A DNA stretch of 64,000 nucleotides from assembly GCF_008704395.1 (NCBI RefSeq), contig NZ_CP023695.1:3162001-3226000 (forward strand), in the 5' to 3' direction. The notes below the pieces were generated by a model that had not been told where the DNA came from, ran no database searches, and saw only the letters and a list, made by a program, of their open reading frames with translations. A program made the translations under genes and the position numbers. Position 1 is the stretch's first letter; the number at the start of each line of letters is the position of its first letter. This DNA is from Streptomyces alboniger (GTDB lineage Bacteria; Actinomycetota; Actinomycetes; Streptomycetales; Streptomycetaceae). This document shows positions 8,337-16,902 of the stretch, one piece after another.

Positions 8337-9680
8337 CTAGGCCGCAGGCCTGCCCATCGCTCGGTAGGTCCAGCCCGCCGCCCGCCACACCTCGGGGTCG
8401 AGCGCGTTGCGGCCGTCCAGGACGACCGGCGCCGCCGCCACGGAGGCGAGTTCCGCCGGATCCAGCTCGCGGAACTCGCGCCACTCCGTGAGGTGCAGCA
8501 CGACGTCCGCGCCGCGCACCGCGTCCTGTGCCGTGTCCGCGTACGCCAGCGTGGGGAAGAGCCGGCGCGCGTTCACCATGCCCTTGGGGTCGTAGACCGT
8601 CACCTGCCCGCCCTGGAGGTGGATCTGTCCCGCGACGTTGAGGGCGGGGGAATCACGGACGTCGTCGGAGTCCGGCTTGAACGTGGCGCCGAGCACCGCG
8701 ACCCGCTTGCCGAGGAAGGACCCGCCGCCCAGCGCCTCGCGCGCCATCTCGACCATCTGGCCGCGCCGCCGCATGTTGATGGAGTCGATCTCGCGCAGGA
8801 AGGTCAGCGCCTGGTCCGCGCCGAGTTCACCGGCCCGCGCCATGAAGGCGCGGATGTCCTTCGGCAGACAGCCGCCGCCGAAGCCGATGCCGGCCCGCAG
8901 GAACTTCTTCCCGATCCGGTCGTCGTGCCCGAGCGCCTCCGCCAGCTTCACGACGTCACCGCCCGCGGCCTCGCACACCTCCGCCATGGCGTTGATGAAG
9001 GAGATCTTCGTGGCGAGGAAGGAGTTGGCGGAGGTCTTGACCAGTTCCGCCGTGGGGAAGTCCGTGACGACGAACGGCGAGCCCTCCGCGACCGGCGTCG
9101 CGTACACCTCGCGCAGCAGCTTCTCGGCGCGCTCGCCGCGTACGCCGACCACGATCCGGTCGGGGTGCAGCGTGTCCTGGACGGCGAAGCCCTCCCGAAG
9201 GAACTCCGGGTTCCACGCCAGTTCGACCTCGCCGCCCGCCGGGGAGAGTTCCAGGACGCGGGCCGCGAGGCGGTCCGCGCTGCCGACCGGGACGGTGGAC
9301 TTGCCGACGACCAGAGCGGCCCTGTTCAGGTGCTTGGCCAGCGACTCCACCGCCGAGTCGACGTACGACATGTCGCAGGCGTACTCACCGTGCTTCTGCG
9401 GGGTGTTCACGCAGATGAAGTGGACGTCGCCGAATTCGGCGACCTCCGCCCAGTCCATGGTGAAGCGCAGCCGCCCGCTGGAGCCCTCGATGCCCGCGAC
9501 GTGCTTGCGCAGCAGCTCCTCCAGGCCGGGCTCGTACATGGGGACCTCGCCCCGCTGAAGCATGTCGATCTTCTCGGGGACGACGTCGAGACCGAGGACC
9601 TCGAAGCCGAGTTCGGCCATGGCCGCGGCGTGCGTGGCGCCGAGATAGCCGGTGCCGATCACGGTGATCTTGAGGGCCAT
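8337..9680 (-). CDS. UDP-glucose 6-dehydrogenase
   Basis: A 447-residue nucleotide-sugar dehydrogenase that oxidises UDP-glucose twice with NAD+ to UDP-glucuronate, a precursor for surface polysaccharide. It has the Rossmann motif VIGTGYLGATHAAAMAELG (residues 7-25), STVPVGSADRLAA, WNPEFLREG, the KTSANSFLATKISFINA helix at 216-232, and the catalytic thiol C271 in GGGCLPKD. The length and all three domains are standard. It stands alone on the minus strand and is divergent from the acyl-CoA dehydrogenase gene. GDP-mannose dehydrogenase is a less likely alternative. Confidence 0.93.
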   Translation of the reverse strand: MALKITVIGTGYLGATHAAAMAELGFEVLGLDVVPEKIDMLQRGEVPMYEPGLEELLRKHVAGIEGSSGRLRFTMDWAEVAEFGDVHFICVNTPQKHGEYACDMSYVDSAVESLAKHLNRAALVVGKSTVPVGSADRLAARVLELSPAGGEVELAWNPEFLREGFAVQDTLHPDRIVVGVRGERAEKLLREVYATPVAEGSPFVVTDFPTAELVKTSANSFLATKISFINAMAEVCEAAGGDVVKLAEALGHDDRIGKKFLRAGIGFGGGCLPKDIRAFMARAGELGADQALTFLREIDSINMRRRGQMVEMAREALGGGSFLGKRVAVLGATFKPDSDDVRDSPALNVAGQIHLQGGQVTVYDPKGMVNARRLFPTLAYADTAQDAVRGADVVLHLTEWREFRELDPAELASVAAAPVVLDGRNALDPEVWRAAGWTYRAMGRPAA

Positions 9681-9867
9681 GCGGTGCTCCAGACGGTCTG
9701 CGAGGGCTTGTCGCTACGGTGCGCTGACCGAGCATAGTCGGGCGTGTCAGGGCCTCTCACCGGGCATGTTTGCCGCTGTCGCCAAGCTCACGTATCCCCC
9801 GCACCGGGGGCGGCACTAAAATTTGGGTTACTTAACGGTAATTAGCATCCTTGGAGCGTGAGAGACC

Positions 9868-11025
9868 TTGGCCGGATCGGCTGATTTCGACCTGTACCGC
9901 CCGTCCGAGGAGCACGACATGCTCCGGGACGCGATCCGCTCGCTGGCCGAGGCGAAGATCGCGCCGTTCGCCGCCGCGGTGGACGAGGAGGCCCGCTTCC
10001 CGCAGGAGGCCCACGACGCGCTCGTCGCGAACGACCTGCACGCCGTGCACGTCCCGGAGAGCTACGGCGGCGCGGGCGCCGACGCCCTGGCGACCGTCAT
10101 CGTGATCGAGGAGGTGGCGCGCGTCTGCGCCTCGTCCTCCCTCATCCCGGCCGTGAACAAGCTCGGTTCGCTGCCCGTCATCCTCTCCGGCTCCGAGGAG
10201 CTGAAGAAGAAGTACATGGGCCCGCTCGCCGCCGGAGAGGGCATGTTCTCGTACTGCCTCTCCGAGCCGGACGCCGGTTCGGACGCGGCGGGCATGAAGA
10301 CCAAGGCCGTCCGCGACGGCGACTTCTGGGTCCTCAACGGCGTGAAGCGCTGGATCACCAACGCGGGCGTCTCCGAGTACTACACGGTCATGGCCGTCAC
10401 CGACCCGACCAAGCGGTCGAAGGGCATCAGCGCCTTCGTCGTCGAGAAGTCCGACGAGGGCGTCTCCTTCGGCGCCCCGGAGAAGAAGCTCGGCATCAAG
10501 GGCTCCCCCACCCGCGAGGTCTACCTCGACAACGTCCGCATCCCCGCCGACCGCATGATCGGCGAGGAGGGCACGGGCTTCGCGACCGCCATGAAGACCC
10601 TGGACCACACCCGCATCACCATCGCGGCCCAGGCCCTCGGCATCGCGCAGGGCGCCCTCGACTACGCCAAGGGCTATGTCCAGGAGCGCAAGCAGTTCGG
10701 CAAGCCGATCGCCGACTTCCAGGGCGTGCAGTTCATGCTCGCCGACATGGCGATGAAGATCGAGGCCGCCCGGCAGCTCACGTACGCCGCGGCAGCCAAG
10801 TCGGAGCGCGGCGACAAGGACCTCACCTTCCAGGGCGCGGCCGCCAAGTGCTTCGCCTCGGACGTCGCGATGGAGGTCACCACGGACGCGGTCCAGCTCC
10901 TCGGCGGCTATGGCTACACCCGTGACTACCCCGTCGAGCGCATGATGCGCGACGCGAAGATCACGCAGATTTATGAAGGTACGAATCAGGTGCAGCGGAT
11001 CGTGATGGCGCGGAACCTGCCGTAG
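9868..11025 (+). CDS. Acyl-CoA dehydrogenase
   Basis: A 385-residue FAD enzyme that introduces the alpha-beta double bond into acyl-CoA during fatty acid or branched-chain amino acid breakdown. It shows YCLSEPDAGSDAAGMKTKA (flavin contact), WITNAGVSEYY, DHTRITIAAQALGIAQGALDYA, QFGKPI, and the C-terminal YEGTNQVQRIVMARNL block that contains the catalytic Glu. The start is a TTG at 9868, 11 bp after GGAG; no ATG or GTG gives a better N-terminus. The AT-rich stretch at 9815-9846 directly upstream contains TTAC-n6-GTAA and is a likely promoter/operator. Confidence 0.93.
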   Translation: MAGSADFDLYRPSEEHDMLRDAIRSLAEAKIAPFAAAVDEEARFPQEAHDALVANDLHAVHVPESYGGAGADALATVIVIEEVARVCASSSLIPAVNKLGSLPVILSGSEELKKKYMGPLAAGEGMFSYCLSEPDAGSDAAGMKTKAVRDGDFWVLNGVKRWITNAGVSEYYTVMAVTDPTKRSKGISAFVVEKSDEGVSFGAPEKKLGIKGSPTREVYLDNVRIPADRMIGEEGTGFATAMKTLDHTRITIAAQALGIAQGALDYAKGYVQERKQFGKPIADFQGVQFMLADMAMKIEAARQLTYAAAAKSERGDKDLTFQGAAAKCFASDVAMEVTTDAVQLLGGYGYTRDYPVERMMRDAKITQIYEGTNQVQRIVMARNLP

Positions 11026-11096
11026 CTGGGTTTTCGCAGGTCAGCGGCTCTTTTCGACGGCTCTGGGCGGATAATCGCCCCTCACCTGCACAAACC

Positions 11097-11130
11097 CGAA
11101 CGGCCCCCGGCGCTTGCCGGGGGCCGTTCG
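11097..11130. terminator. Perfect 15-bp hairpin terminator
   Basis: Arms 11097-11111 and 11116-11130 (cgaacggcccccggc and its exact complement) are separated by a gctt loop. The hairpin sits 71 bp after the acyl-CoA dehydrogenase stop, between two convergent genes. There is no T tract, as is usual for strong GC-rich Streptomyces terminators. Confidence 0.85.
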
Positions 11131-11209
11131 CATGGGCTGGGTCAGGTGACCTCCGCCCGTCCTTCCGTGGGCGCCGGGCGTCAGCTTCGTTGGTCAGCGT
11201 CGCAAGCGG

Positions 11210-11452
11210 TTATTCGTCCTTCGGCGGAATGACGAATCCTCGCATCGGTCCCGAACCCGGTTTCTCCTCCGGGAACTTGGCGGCCACGGCTGCCAACGCA
11301 TCAGCCGTCGTCTCCCGGCGCGTGGCAGCGTCGGCCGTGTCGTACACGCGCCAGGGCCCCGACGCATTCTCCGGGTCCTCGGGTCCGACCACGCCGGGGA
11401 TACCCAACTGCCGCAGCACGGCGTCGACCTGCCGGGCCTGCTCAGCGTTCAC
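11210..11452 (-). CDS. Small hypothetical protein
   Basis: An 80-residue acidic protein, starting MNAEQARQVDAVLRQLG and ending VIPPKDE, with no signal peptide, Cys or membrane segment. An unusual feature for this window is its TAA stop codon. It follows the TTA-containing GRDP-like gene on the same strand with a 30-bp gap, so the two are probably co-transcribed. I do not recognise a domain; the N-terminal 35 residues could form a small helical hairpin. Part of the accessory insert between the acyl-CoA dehydrogenase and dipeptidase genes. Confidence 0.7.
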   Translation of the reverse strand: MNAEQARQVDAVLRQLGIPGVVGPEDPENASGPWRVYDTADAATRRETTADALAAVAAKFPEEKPGSGPMRGFVIPPKDE

Positions 11453-11482
11453 GCTTCCGCCTTCCGTCTACTCGCGGCCAGC

Positions 11483-11971
11483 CTAGCTACCGCCACCGCC
11501 CGAGCAGTGCGAAGCGCACTTGCCCGGATTGATCGGGCCGCAACCGCCGGGCTTGGGTGTGTGGGAGCAGTTCGCCGCCACCGATACCAGGGCCTCGGTC
11601 GGGCCCGTCCACAGTTCGCTGTCCAGGGTGTGCCCGGCCTGCTCGACGATGGCCACCGTACGTGTGAGCGCGTGTTCATGGTGCCGCTCTTCGTCGGGAC
11701 GCTCGGGCCAGTGATGCACGAACCGCCCCAGACGCGCGCACAGCTTCTCGTACAGGTTTGTATGCAGAATCAGCGCGTGCCATCCCTCGTCCACCACGTT
11801 GGAGGGCGTGATCTTGACGGTCGGGAACTGCGCGGCGGCGTCCATGAACTTGAGCGCTTCCACCACGATCCGCTCGGCCGTAGCCTCCTCCATGCCGGGG
11901 TTGTTGTCGATGACGGTTGCGACGACACCCCCGAACGCGGCAGGGGTGAGTAATGCGCGTACATCGTGCAT
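11483..11971 (-). CDS. GRDP-like protein with Cys/Gly-rich tail; TTA codon at position 7
   Basis: A 162-residue protein. The central DEGWHALILHTNLYEKLCARLGRFVHHWP (from residue 61) resembles the W-H-x-H/L-IL-x-x-x-Y signature of glycine-rich-domain-protein-like (GRDP-like) families. The tail holds C135, C144, C152 and C156 and ends in SGGGGS. ATG 11971 is chosen because GGGAGG lies 7 bp upstream; a longer reading frame exists but has no ribosome site. Codon 7 (11953-11951) is TTA, decoded only by bldA tRNA, so translation should depend on bldA. It is divergent from the hypothetical/DUF6879/XRE cassette and has lower GC than the flanking core genes. The Cys-Gly tail could be a metal site or a processed peptide; I cannot decide which. 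Confidence 0.8.
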   Translation of the reverse strand: MHDVRALLTPAAFGGVVATVIDNNPGMEEATAERIVVEALKFMDAAAQFPTVKITPSNVVDEGWHALILHTNLYEKLCARLGRFVHHWPERPDEERHHEHALTRTVAIVEQAGHTLDSELWTGPTEALVSVAANCSHTPKPGGCGPINPGKCASHCSGGGGS

Positions 11972-12256
11972 GTGCGTTCCTCCCTGTTGTGGCACTTCAC
12001 AGCCCACCCCGGCGACTCCGCTCCTTGACCTCGGCAACCCTGGCGCCGAGTTCTCCCTCGCTCCCGCTCACCATGCCCGCCCTTCCGATCGTTCCGCGTC
12101 GATGTGGCGACCGTAGGAAGCGGGGAGGACCGGGCTCCACAAACTTGCATGACCTTGCAGGCCAATTCATTGGGCTCGTTGCGGTATTGACGCCTTCTTC
12201 CCAGTTCAAAGATGCTGGCGCAAGCCCGAGCAAGTACCTGGACCAGGGAGCCTGCC

Positions 12257-12517
12257 ATGGCCGTAGAGTTCGTTGGGATCGACCCCGACACCGACACCGA
12301 CCGGGACCACTGCCCCACAGTGTGGGCGGACGCGGAAACTCAGGAGATCTTGTTGCAGGGGTGGAAGCCGAGCCCCGAGACTCAGGCGGTGTGCGAGGGA
12401 AGCAGTCCCGCGAACGGTCCGGTGCCCGAGACCGAAGCTATCGTCAGGATTCCGGCCCGGATGATCCCGATGATCAGGGAGGCGTGTGATGCCGTCGAGC
12501 GTGCCCAGCTTCGCTGA
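12257..12517 (+). CDS. Small hypothetical protein, first gene of XRE cassette
   Basis: An 86-residue acidic protein (starts MAVEFVGIDPDTDTDRDHCP) with one WADAETQEILLQGWKP segment and no membrane helix. GGGAG lies about 8 bp before ATG 12257. Its last 29 bp overlap the start of the DUF6879 gene, so the two are translationally coupled. Small proteins of this kind recur upstream of DUF6879 and XRE-DUF5753 genes in Streptomyces; the biochemical role is unknown. A target or effector in a regulatory pair is possible. Confidence 0.75.
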   Translation: MAVEFVGIDPDTDTDRDHCPTVWADAETQEILLQGWKPSPETQAVCEGSSPANGPVPETEAIVRIPARMIPMIREACDAVERAQLR

Positions 12518-12872
12518 GCTGCTTGGCCAGTGCGAGCGGTCGGCCGTCCACCTGGAGTTGCGCGACTCGTACGCAGCCACGGAACGGTTCGAGGCGTGGA
12601 AGCGTGGGGAGCGGATCAAGTGGGAGGATCGCGAGTCCTGGTGGCATCCCTATGACCAGTTGATCGCTGACGCCGTGGCCAGGGGCGTGGTGATCCGCAG
12701 GGCGCGTGTGGTCTCCGAGCCGGTATCGGAGTACATCCACTGGGAGCTCTCAGGTGACGGCGCGGTGGTGGAGGACGAGATCACGGCCGATCCGGAGGCA
12801 GTGAAGCTGTGCTTCGCTGCATTTGAAACGGTCTGGGAACGAGCGATCCCGCACCACCAGTACAAGGTCTGA
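12489..12872 (+). CDS. DUF6879 family protein
   Basis: A 127-residue cytoplasmic protein of the DUF6879 family: FAELLGQCERSAVHLELRDSY, FEAWKRGERI, then ARVVSEPVSEYIHWEL and a closing HHQYKV. ATG 12489 is preferred over GTG 12486 because GGGAGG is 6 bp before the ATG. It overlaps the upstream small gene and precedes the XRE regulator by 14 bp. DUF6879 proteins are regularly encoded beside XRE-DUF5753 regulators in actinomycetes and are often regarded as the toxin-like or effector partner, but no activity can be read from the sequence. Confidence 0.85.
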   Translation: MPSSVPSFAELLGQCERSAVHLELRDSYAATERFEAWKRGERIKWEDRESWWHPYDQLIADAVARGVVIRRARVVSEPVSEYIHWELSGDGAVVEDEITADPEAVKLCFAAFETVWERAIPHHQYKV

Positions 12873-12886
12873 CGAAAGCCGGCTCC

Positions 12887-13735
12887 ATGCCCCCGCACCC
12901 CTCGACACGCGTTCAGAAGGCCCGCGAAGCCCTGGCTGGCCGACTGCGTGAGATCCGGAAGGACGCGGGGATCAGCGGGCGGGAGCTGGCCGTCAGGTGC
13001 GGTTGGTCCGAGTCGAAGTCGTCCCGGATCGAGAATGCCAGGACGCCTCCGTCCGATGCCGATATCCGGGCATGGTGCCGGGCCTGTGCCGCCGGGGACC
13101 AGGCCCCGGACCTGATCGCGGCCAACCGGCAGTCCGCCGAAGCGCATGTGGAGTGGAAGCGGCTTCAGCGGACTGGCCTCCGGAGGCTCCAAGAGAGCAC
13201 CGGCGACCTGTACCAACAAACCAAGTCCTTTCGCGTCTACGTATCCGACGTGATCCCTGGCTTCCTTCAGACACCGGGGTACGCCTCCGCCTTGCTGTCC
13301 TCCATCGCGGGGTTCCGAGGAACACCGGACGACGTAAGCGAGGCCGTGGAAGCTCGGATGTGGCGTAACGAGGTACTCAGGAAGGGCGAGCACCGATTCT
13401 CCTTCGTGCTGGAAGAGTCGGTGTTGCGCTACCGGCTGTGCAGCGCCGAAACCATGGCGGCCCAGCTCGGGCACCTGCTCGGCGTCATGGGCCTTCAGAA
13501 CGTCGCCGTGGGCATCGTCCCGTTCTCGGAGCCACGGGCCGTGTGGCCCATGCCGACCTTCACGATCTTCGATGAAGGCAGAGTGCACGCGGATACGCTC
13601 GACGCCGCTTACACGCTCACGCAGCCCAGCCAGGTCGAGCTTTACGCCCGAGCCTTTGAAGGTCTCTCGCAGCAGGCCGCGCGGGGAGCGGGGGCCCGCG
13701 CTCTCATCGCGGACGCAGTGGCCTCCCTGGGCTGA
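12887..13735 (+). CDS. XRE-family regulator with DUF5753 (Scr1-like)
   Basis: A 282-residue regulator. The helix-turn-helix is at residues 16-70 (LREIRKDAGISGRELAVRCGWSESKSSRIENARTPPSDADIRAWC), then the DUF5753 domain runs from about 100 to the end, with the hallmarks YQQTKSFRVYVSDVIPGFLQTPGYA, R-x-x-R, F-VLEESVLRYRL and a closing A-SLG. This is the usual Streptomyces architecture for regulators paired with small DUF397 or DUF6879 proteins (Scr1/Scr2 type). It is the last gene of the three-gene cassette and ends at a strong convergent hairpin. It probably autoregulates the cassette and perhaps the divergent TTA gene. Confidence 0.9.
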   Translation: MPPHPSTRVQKAREALAGRLREIRKDAGISGRELAVRCGWSESKSSRIENARTPPSDADIRAWCRACAAGDQAPDLIAANRQSAEAHVEWKRLQRTGLRRLQESTGDLYQQTKSFRVYVSDVIPGFLQTPGYASALLSSIAGFRGTPDDVSEAVEARMWRNEVLRKGEHRFSFVLEESVLRYRLCSAETMAAQLGHLLGVMGLQNVAVGIVPFSEPRAVWPMPTFTIFDEGRVHADTLDAAYTLTQPSQVELYARAFEGLSQQAARGAGARALIADAVASLG

Positions 13736-13754
13736 CCAGCGACGGCGACAAATG

Positions 13755-13801
13755 TACGCCGATGGGGTGCCGCCCGACCCGGGCGGCACCCCATCGGCGT
13801 A
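13755..13801. terminator. 21-bp perfect bidirectional terminator hairpin
   Basis: Arms 13755-13775 and 13781-13801 are exactly complementary, with a gaccc loop. The hairpin separates the XRE regulator from the convergent purK-purE-dipeptidase operon and serves both directions. Confidence 0.9.
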
Positions 13802-13820
13802 TCCGCGAGCGCCGGCCGCG

Positions 13821-15005
13821 TCAGCCGTCCAGCTGTTCCAGCGTCGCGATGGACGGGCCCCTGCGGGACTGCACGTCCCTCGCCACGTCCTCGGCCGCGC
13901 CCAGTACCCGTACCGCGTTCTGCCACGTCAGCTTGGCCAGGTCGGGCTTCGACCAGCCGCGGTCGAGCAGTTCCGCGATGAGGTTCGGGTAGCCCGCCAC
14001 GTCGTCCAGGCCGTCCGGGGTGAACGCCGTGCCGTCGTAGTCGCCGCCGATGCCGATGTGGTCGATGCCCGCCACCTCGCGCATGTGGTCGAGGTGGTCG
14101 GCGACCGTGGCCGCCGTCGCGAGGGGGCGGGGCGTCGACTCCTCGAAGGCCGCGTGGGCCTTCATCGCCTCGGGCGTCGTGTCGAGGTGGTGGAAGCCGT
14201 GCGCGCGCATGTTCTCGTCTGCGGCCACCGTCCAGTCGACCGCCGCCTGGAGCACGAACTTCGGTACGAACGTCACCATCGCCACGCCGCCGTTGGCGGG
14301 CAGCTTCTCCAGGACGTCGTCGGGGATGTTGCGCGGGTGGTCGCACACCGCCCGCGCCGACGAGTGCGAGAAGATCACCGGGGCGACCGAGGTGGCCAGT
14401 GCCGCCCGCATCGTCGTCGCCGCCACGTGGGAGAGGTCGACCAGCATGCCGGTGCGGTTCATCTCGCGTACGACCTCGTGGCCGAAGGGCGACAGGCCCC
14501 CGACGCCCGGCTCGTCCGTCGCAGAGTCCGCCCACGCGATGTTGTCGTTGTGCGTGAGCGTCATATAGCGGACGCCCAGCGCGTGCAACGCCCGCAGCGT
14601 GGCGAGGGAGTTGTTGATCGAATGACCGCCCTCGGCTCCCATCAGGGAGGCGACACGCCCTTCGGAGCGCGCCTGCTCCATGTCCGCCGCGGTCAGCGCG
14701 CGAGCCAGGTCCGCGGGGTGGCGGGCCAGCAACCGCTCGACGCAGTCGATCTGTTCGAGCGTCGCGCTGACCGCCGCGTCGCCCGCCAGATCCGTCCGCA
14801 CGTACACCGACCAGAACTGCGCGCCGACACCGCCCGCCCGGAGCCGGGCGATGTCCGTGTGCAGGCTGCCCGTCTGGTCCGCCGCGATGTCGAGGCGGTC
14901 CAGGTCGTAGCCCGCCTTCTCACGCAGGGCCCACGGCAGGTCGTTGTGGCCGTCGACGACGGGGAAGTCGGCGAGCAGGGCGCGTGCTTCGTCGAGGGAA
15001 GTCAT
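13821..15005 (-). CDS. Membrane dipeptidase (M19 family), intact
   Basis: A 394-residue zinc dipeptidase that hydrolyses dipeptides, including those with D-amino acids. The metal ligands are all present: H20 and D22 (DGHNDLPW), E125 (MGAEGGH), H193 (VDLSHV), H214 (FSHSSARAV) and the D-containing GGDYDG. No signal peptide is visible, so it acts in the cytoplasm. Its start lies 4 bp after the purE stop, making it the third gene of a purK-purE-dipeptidase operon. The metal-less paralogue at 3268-4464 shares the whole fold, so this copy is the useful reference. Confidence 0.94.
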   Translation of the reverse strand: MTSLDEARALLADFPVVDGHNDLPWALREKAGYDLDRLDIAADQTGSLHTDIARLRAGGVGAQFWSVYVRTDLAGDAAVSATLEQIDCVERLLARHPADLARALTAADMEQARSEGRVASLMGAEGGHSINNSLATLRALHALGVRYMTLTHNDNIAWADSATDEPGVGGLSPFGHEVVREMNRTGMLVDLSHVAATTMRAALATSVAPVIFSHSSARAVCDHPRNIPDDVLEKLPANGGVAMVTFVPKFVLQAAVDWTVAADENMRAHGFHHLDTTPEAMKAHAAFEESTPRPLATAATVADHLDHMREVAGIDHIGIGGDYDGTAFTPDGLDDVAGYPNLIAELLDRGWSKPDLAKLTWQNAVRVLGAAEDVARDVQSRRGPSIATLEQLDG

Positions 15006-15009
15006 GCGA

Positions 15010-15543
15010 TCACTTTCCCGAACCGAAGCCGAATCCGGAACCCACTCCCTCGACCTTGGTGCGCAGCCGCTTGCCCTTCTCCGTCGCCTGGTCGTTCAGA
15101 TCCTGCTGGAACTCCCGCATACGGGACAGGAGTTCGGCGTCGTGCGAGGCCAGGATCCGGGCCGCGAGCAGACCCGCGTTGCGCGCGCCGCCGACCGAGA
15201 CGGTCGCCACCGGGACGCCCGCGGGCATCTGCACGATGGACAGCAGGGAGTCCATGCCGTCCAGGTACTTCAGCGGTACGGGGACACCGATCACCGGCAG
15301 CGGGGTCACCGAGGCCAGCATGCCCGGCAGGTGGGCCGCGCCGCCCGCGCCCGCGATGATGGCCTTCAGGCCGCGGTCCGCCGCCTGCTCGCCGTACGCG
15401 ATCATCTCGTGCGGCATGCGGTGCGCGGAGACGACGTCGACCTCGTAGGGGACCTCGAACTCGTCGAGGGCCTTGGCGGCGGCCTCCATGACGGGCCAGT
15501 CCGAGTCGGAGCCCATGACGATGCCAATAACGGGGGAGGTCAT
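15010..15543 (-). CDS. purE: N5-carboxyaminoimidazole ribonucleotide mutase (PurE)
   Basis: A 177-residue class I PurE, which converts N5-CAIR to CAIR in purine synthesis. [13 protein letters not shown] (residues 7-19), [21 protein letters not shown] and [27 protein letters not shown] are all conserved, including the active-site Ser and His. The last 25 residues form a non-conserved Gly/Phe/Lys tail. Its ATG overlaps the purK stop by 4 bp (ATGA), indicating translational coupling to the enzyme that makes its substrate. Confidence 0.97.
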   Translation of the reverse strand: MTSPVIGIVMGSDSDWPVMEAAAKALDEFEVPYEVDVVSAHRMPHEMIAYGEQAADRGLKAIIAGAGGAAHLPGMLASVTPLPVIGVPVPLKYLDGMDSLLSIVQMPAGVPVATVSVGGARNAGLLAARILASHDAELLSRMREFQQDLNDQATEKGKRLRTKVEGVGSGFGFGSGK

Positions 15544-16679
15544 TCGGTGATCGTTCCTCTGAGGTAGCCGGCTGCGTGGCGGGCGCGGTCGAGGACCTCG
15601 TCCAGGTCGTCGCCGTAGGTGTTGACGTGCCCGACCTTGCGGCCGGGCTTCACGTCCTTGCCGTACATGTGGATCTTGAGCTGCGGGTCGCGCGCCATGC
15701 AGTGCAGATACGCGGCGTACATGTCGGGGTAGTCACCGCCCAGCACGTTGGCCATCACGGTCCACTTGGCGCGCGGGCGGGGGTCGCCGAGCGGCAGGTC
15801 GAGCACGGCCCGCACATGGTTGGCGAACTGCGAGGTGATCGCGCCGTCCTGCGTCCAGTGGCCCGAGTTGTGCGGGCGCATCGCCAGTTCGTTGACGAGG
15901 ATGCGGCCGTCGGGCGTCTCGAAGAGTTCGACGGCGAGGTGGCCGACCACGCCCAGCTCCTTGGCGACGCGCAGCGCCAGCTCCTGCGCCTCGCCCGCGA
16001 GGGCCTCGTCCAGGCCGGGCGCCGGGGCGATCACCGTGTCGCACACGCCGTCGACCTGCTGGGACTCGACGACGGGGTAGGCGACGGCCTGGCCGTGCGG
16101 CGAGCGGACGACGTTCGCCGCCAGTTCGCGTACGAAGTCGACCTTCTCCTCGGCGAGCACCGGGACGCCGGCCCGGAAGGGGTCCTCGGCGTCCTCGACG
16201 GAACGTACGAACCACACCCCCTTCCCGTCATAGCCGCCACGCACCGTCTTCAGGATGACCGGAAACCCGTCGCCCTCGGCCGCGAAGGCGGCCACGTCGG
16301 CCGGGTCCCTCACGATCCGGTGGCGCGGGCACGGCACGCCGATCGCCGTGAGCTTCTCGCGCATCACGCCCTTGTCCTGGGCGTGCACCAACGCGTCGGG
16401 CCCCGGGCGGACGGGGATGCCGTCCGCCTCCAGGGCCCTGAGGTGCTCGGTGGGTACGTGTTCGTGATCGAAGGTGATCACATCGCAGCCCCGCGCGAAG
16501 TCACGCAGCGTGTCCAGGTCGCGATAGTCGCCGATGACGACATCGCCGACGACCTGCGCCGCGGAATCCTGCGGGGTGTCACTGAGGAGCTTGAATTTCA
16601 GGCCGAGGGGGATGCCCGCCTCGTGGGTCATGCGGGCGAGCTGACCGCCGCCGACCATGCCGACTACCGGGAACGTCAC
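15540..16679 (-). CDS. purK: N5-carboxyaminoimidazole ribonucleotide synthase (PurK)
   Basis: A 379-residue ATP-grasp enzyme that carboxylates AIR to N5-CAIR with ATP and bicarbonate. It begins [22 protein letters not shown] (nucleotide-binding N-domain) and contains [48 protein letters not shown] and the closing [12 protein letters not shown] 16679 is chosen by homology of the N-terminus; an in-frame GTG ten codons upstream (16709) cannot be excluded because neither has an ideal ribosome site. It is first gene of purK-purE-dipeptidase and divergent from the GtrA gene. Confidence 0.95.
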   Translation of the reverse strand: MTFPVVGMVGGGQLARMTHEAGIPLGLKFKLLSDTPQDSAAQVVGDVVIGDYRDLDTLRDFARGCDVITFDHEHVPTEHLRALEADGIPVRPGPDALVHAQDKGVMREKLTAIGVPCPRHRIVRDPADVAAFAAEGDGFPVILKTVRGGYDGKGVWFVRSVEDAEDPFRAGVPVLAEEKVDFVRELAANVVRSPHGQAVAYPVVESQQVDGVCDTVIAPAPGLDEALAGEAQELALRVAKELGVVGHLAVELFETPDGRILVNELAMRPHNSGHWTQDGAITSQFANHVRAVLDLPLGDPRPRAKWTVMANVLGGDYPDMYAAYLHCMARDPQLKIHMYGKDVKPGRKVGHVNTYGDDLDEVLDRARHAAGYLRGTITE

Positions 16680-16902
16680 ACCCCCAGGGTATCGGCCGCT
16701 CCCGGCCACCCGGGAACGGCCGGATCCCGTCGCCCGCGTTCCCTTCCGTCACGGCGGTGCCGCGGTGTCCGGACGCCCGCGAGCGCCCGAGGGGACCGCT
16801 GGTTAGCATGGCTGGGTCGACACGACCGAAACACCAATCCGTCGGCACGTACACGACCGGCCGCGCGGCCGGTGCGAATCGACGGGGGCTGGGGCGACCA
16901 CC

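Noticed and set aside
13572..15359. 595-codon plus-strand frame opposite the dipeptidase and purE
   Set aside because: Composition is Arg/Gly/Val-rich without family motifs, and it is antisense to two clear enzymes.
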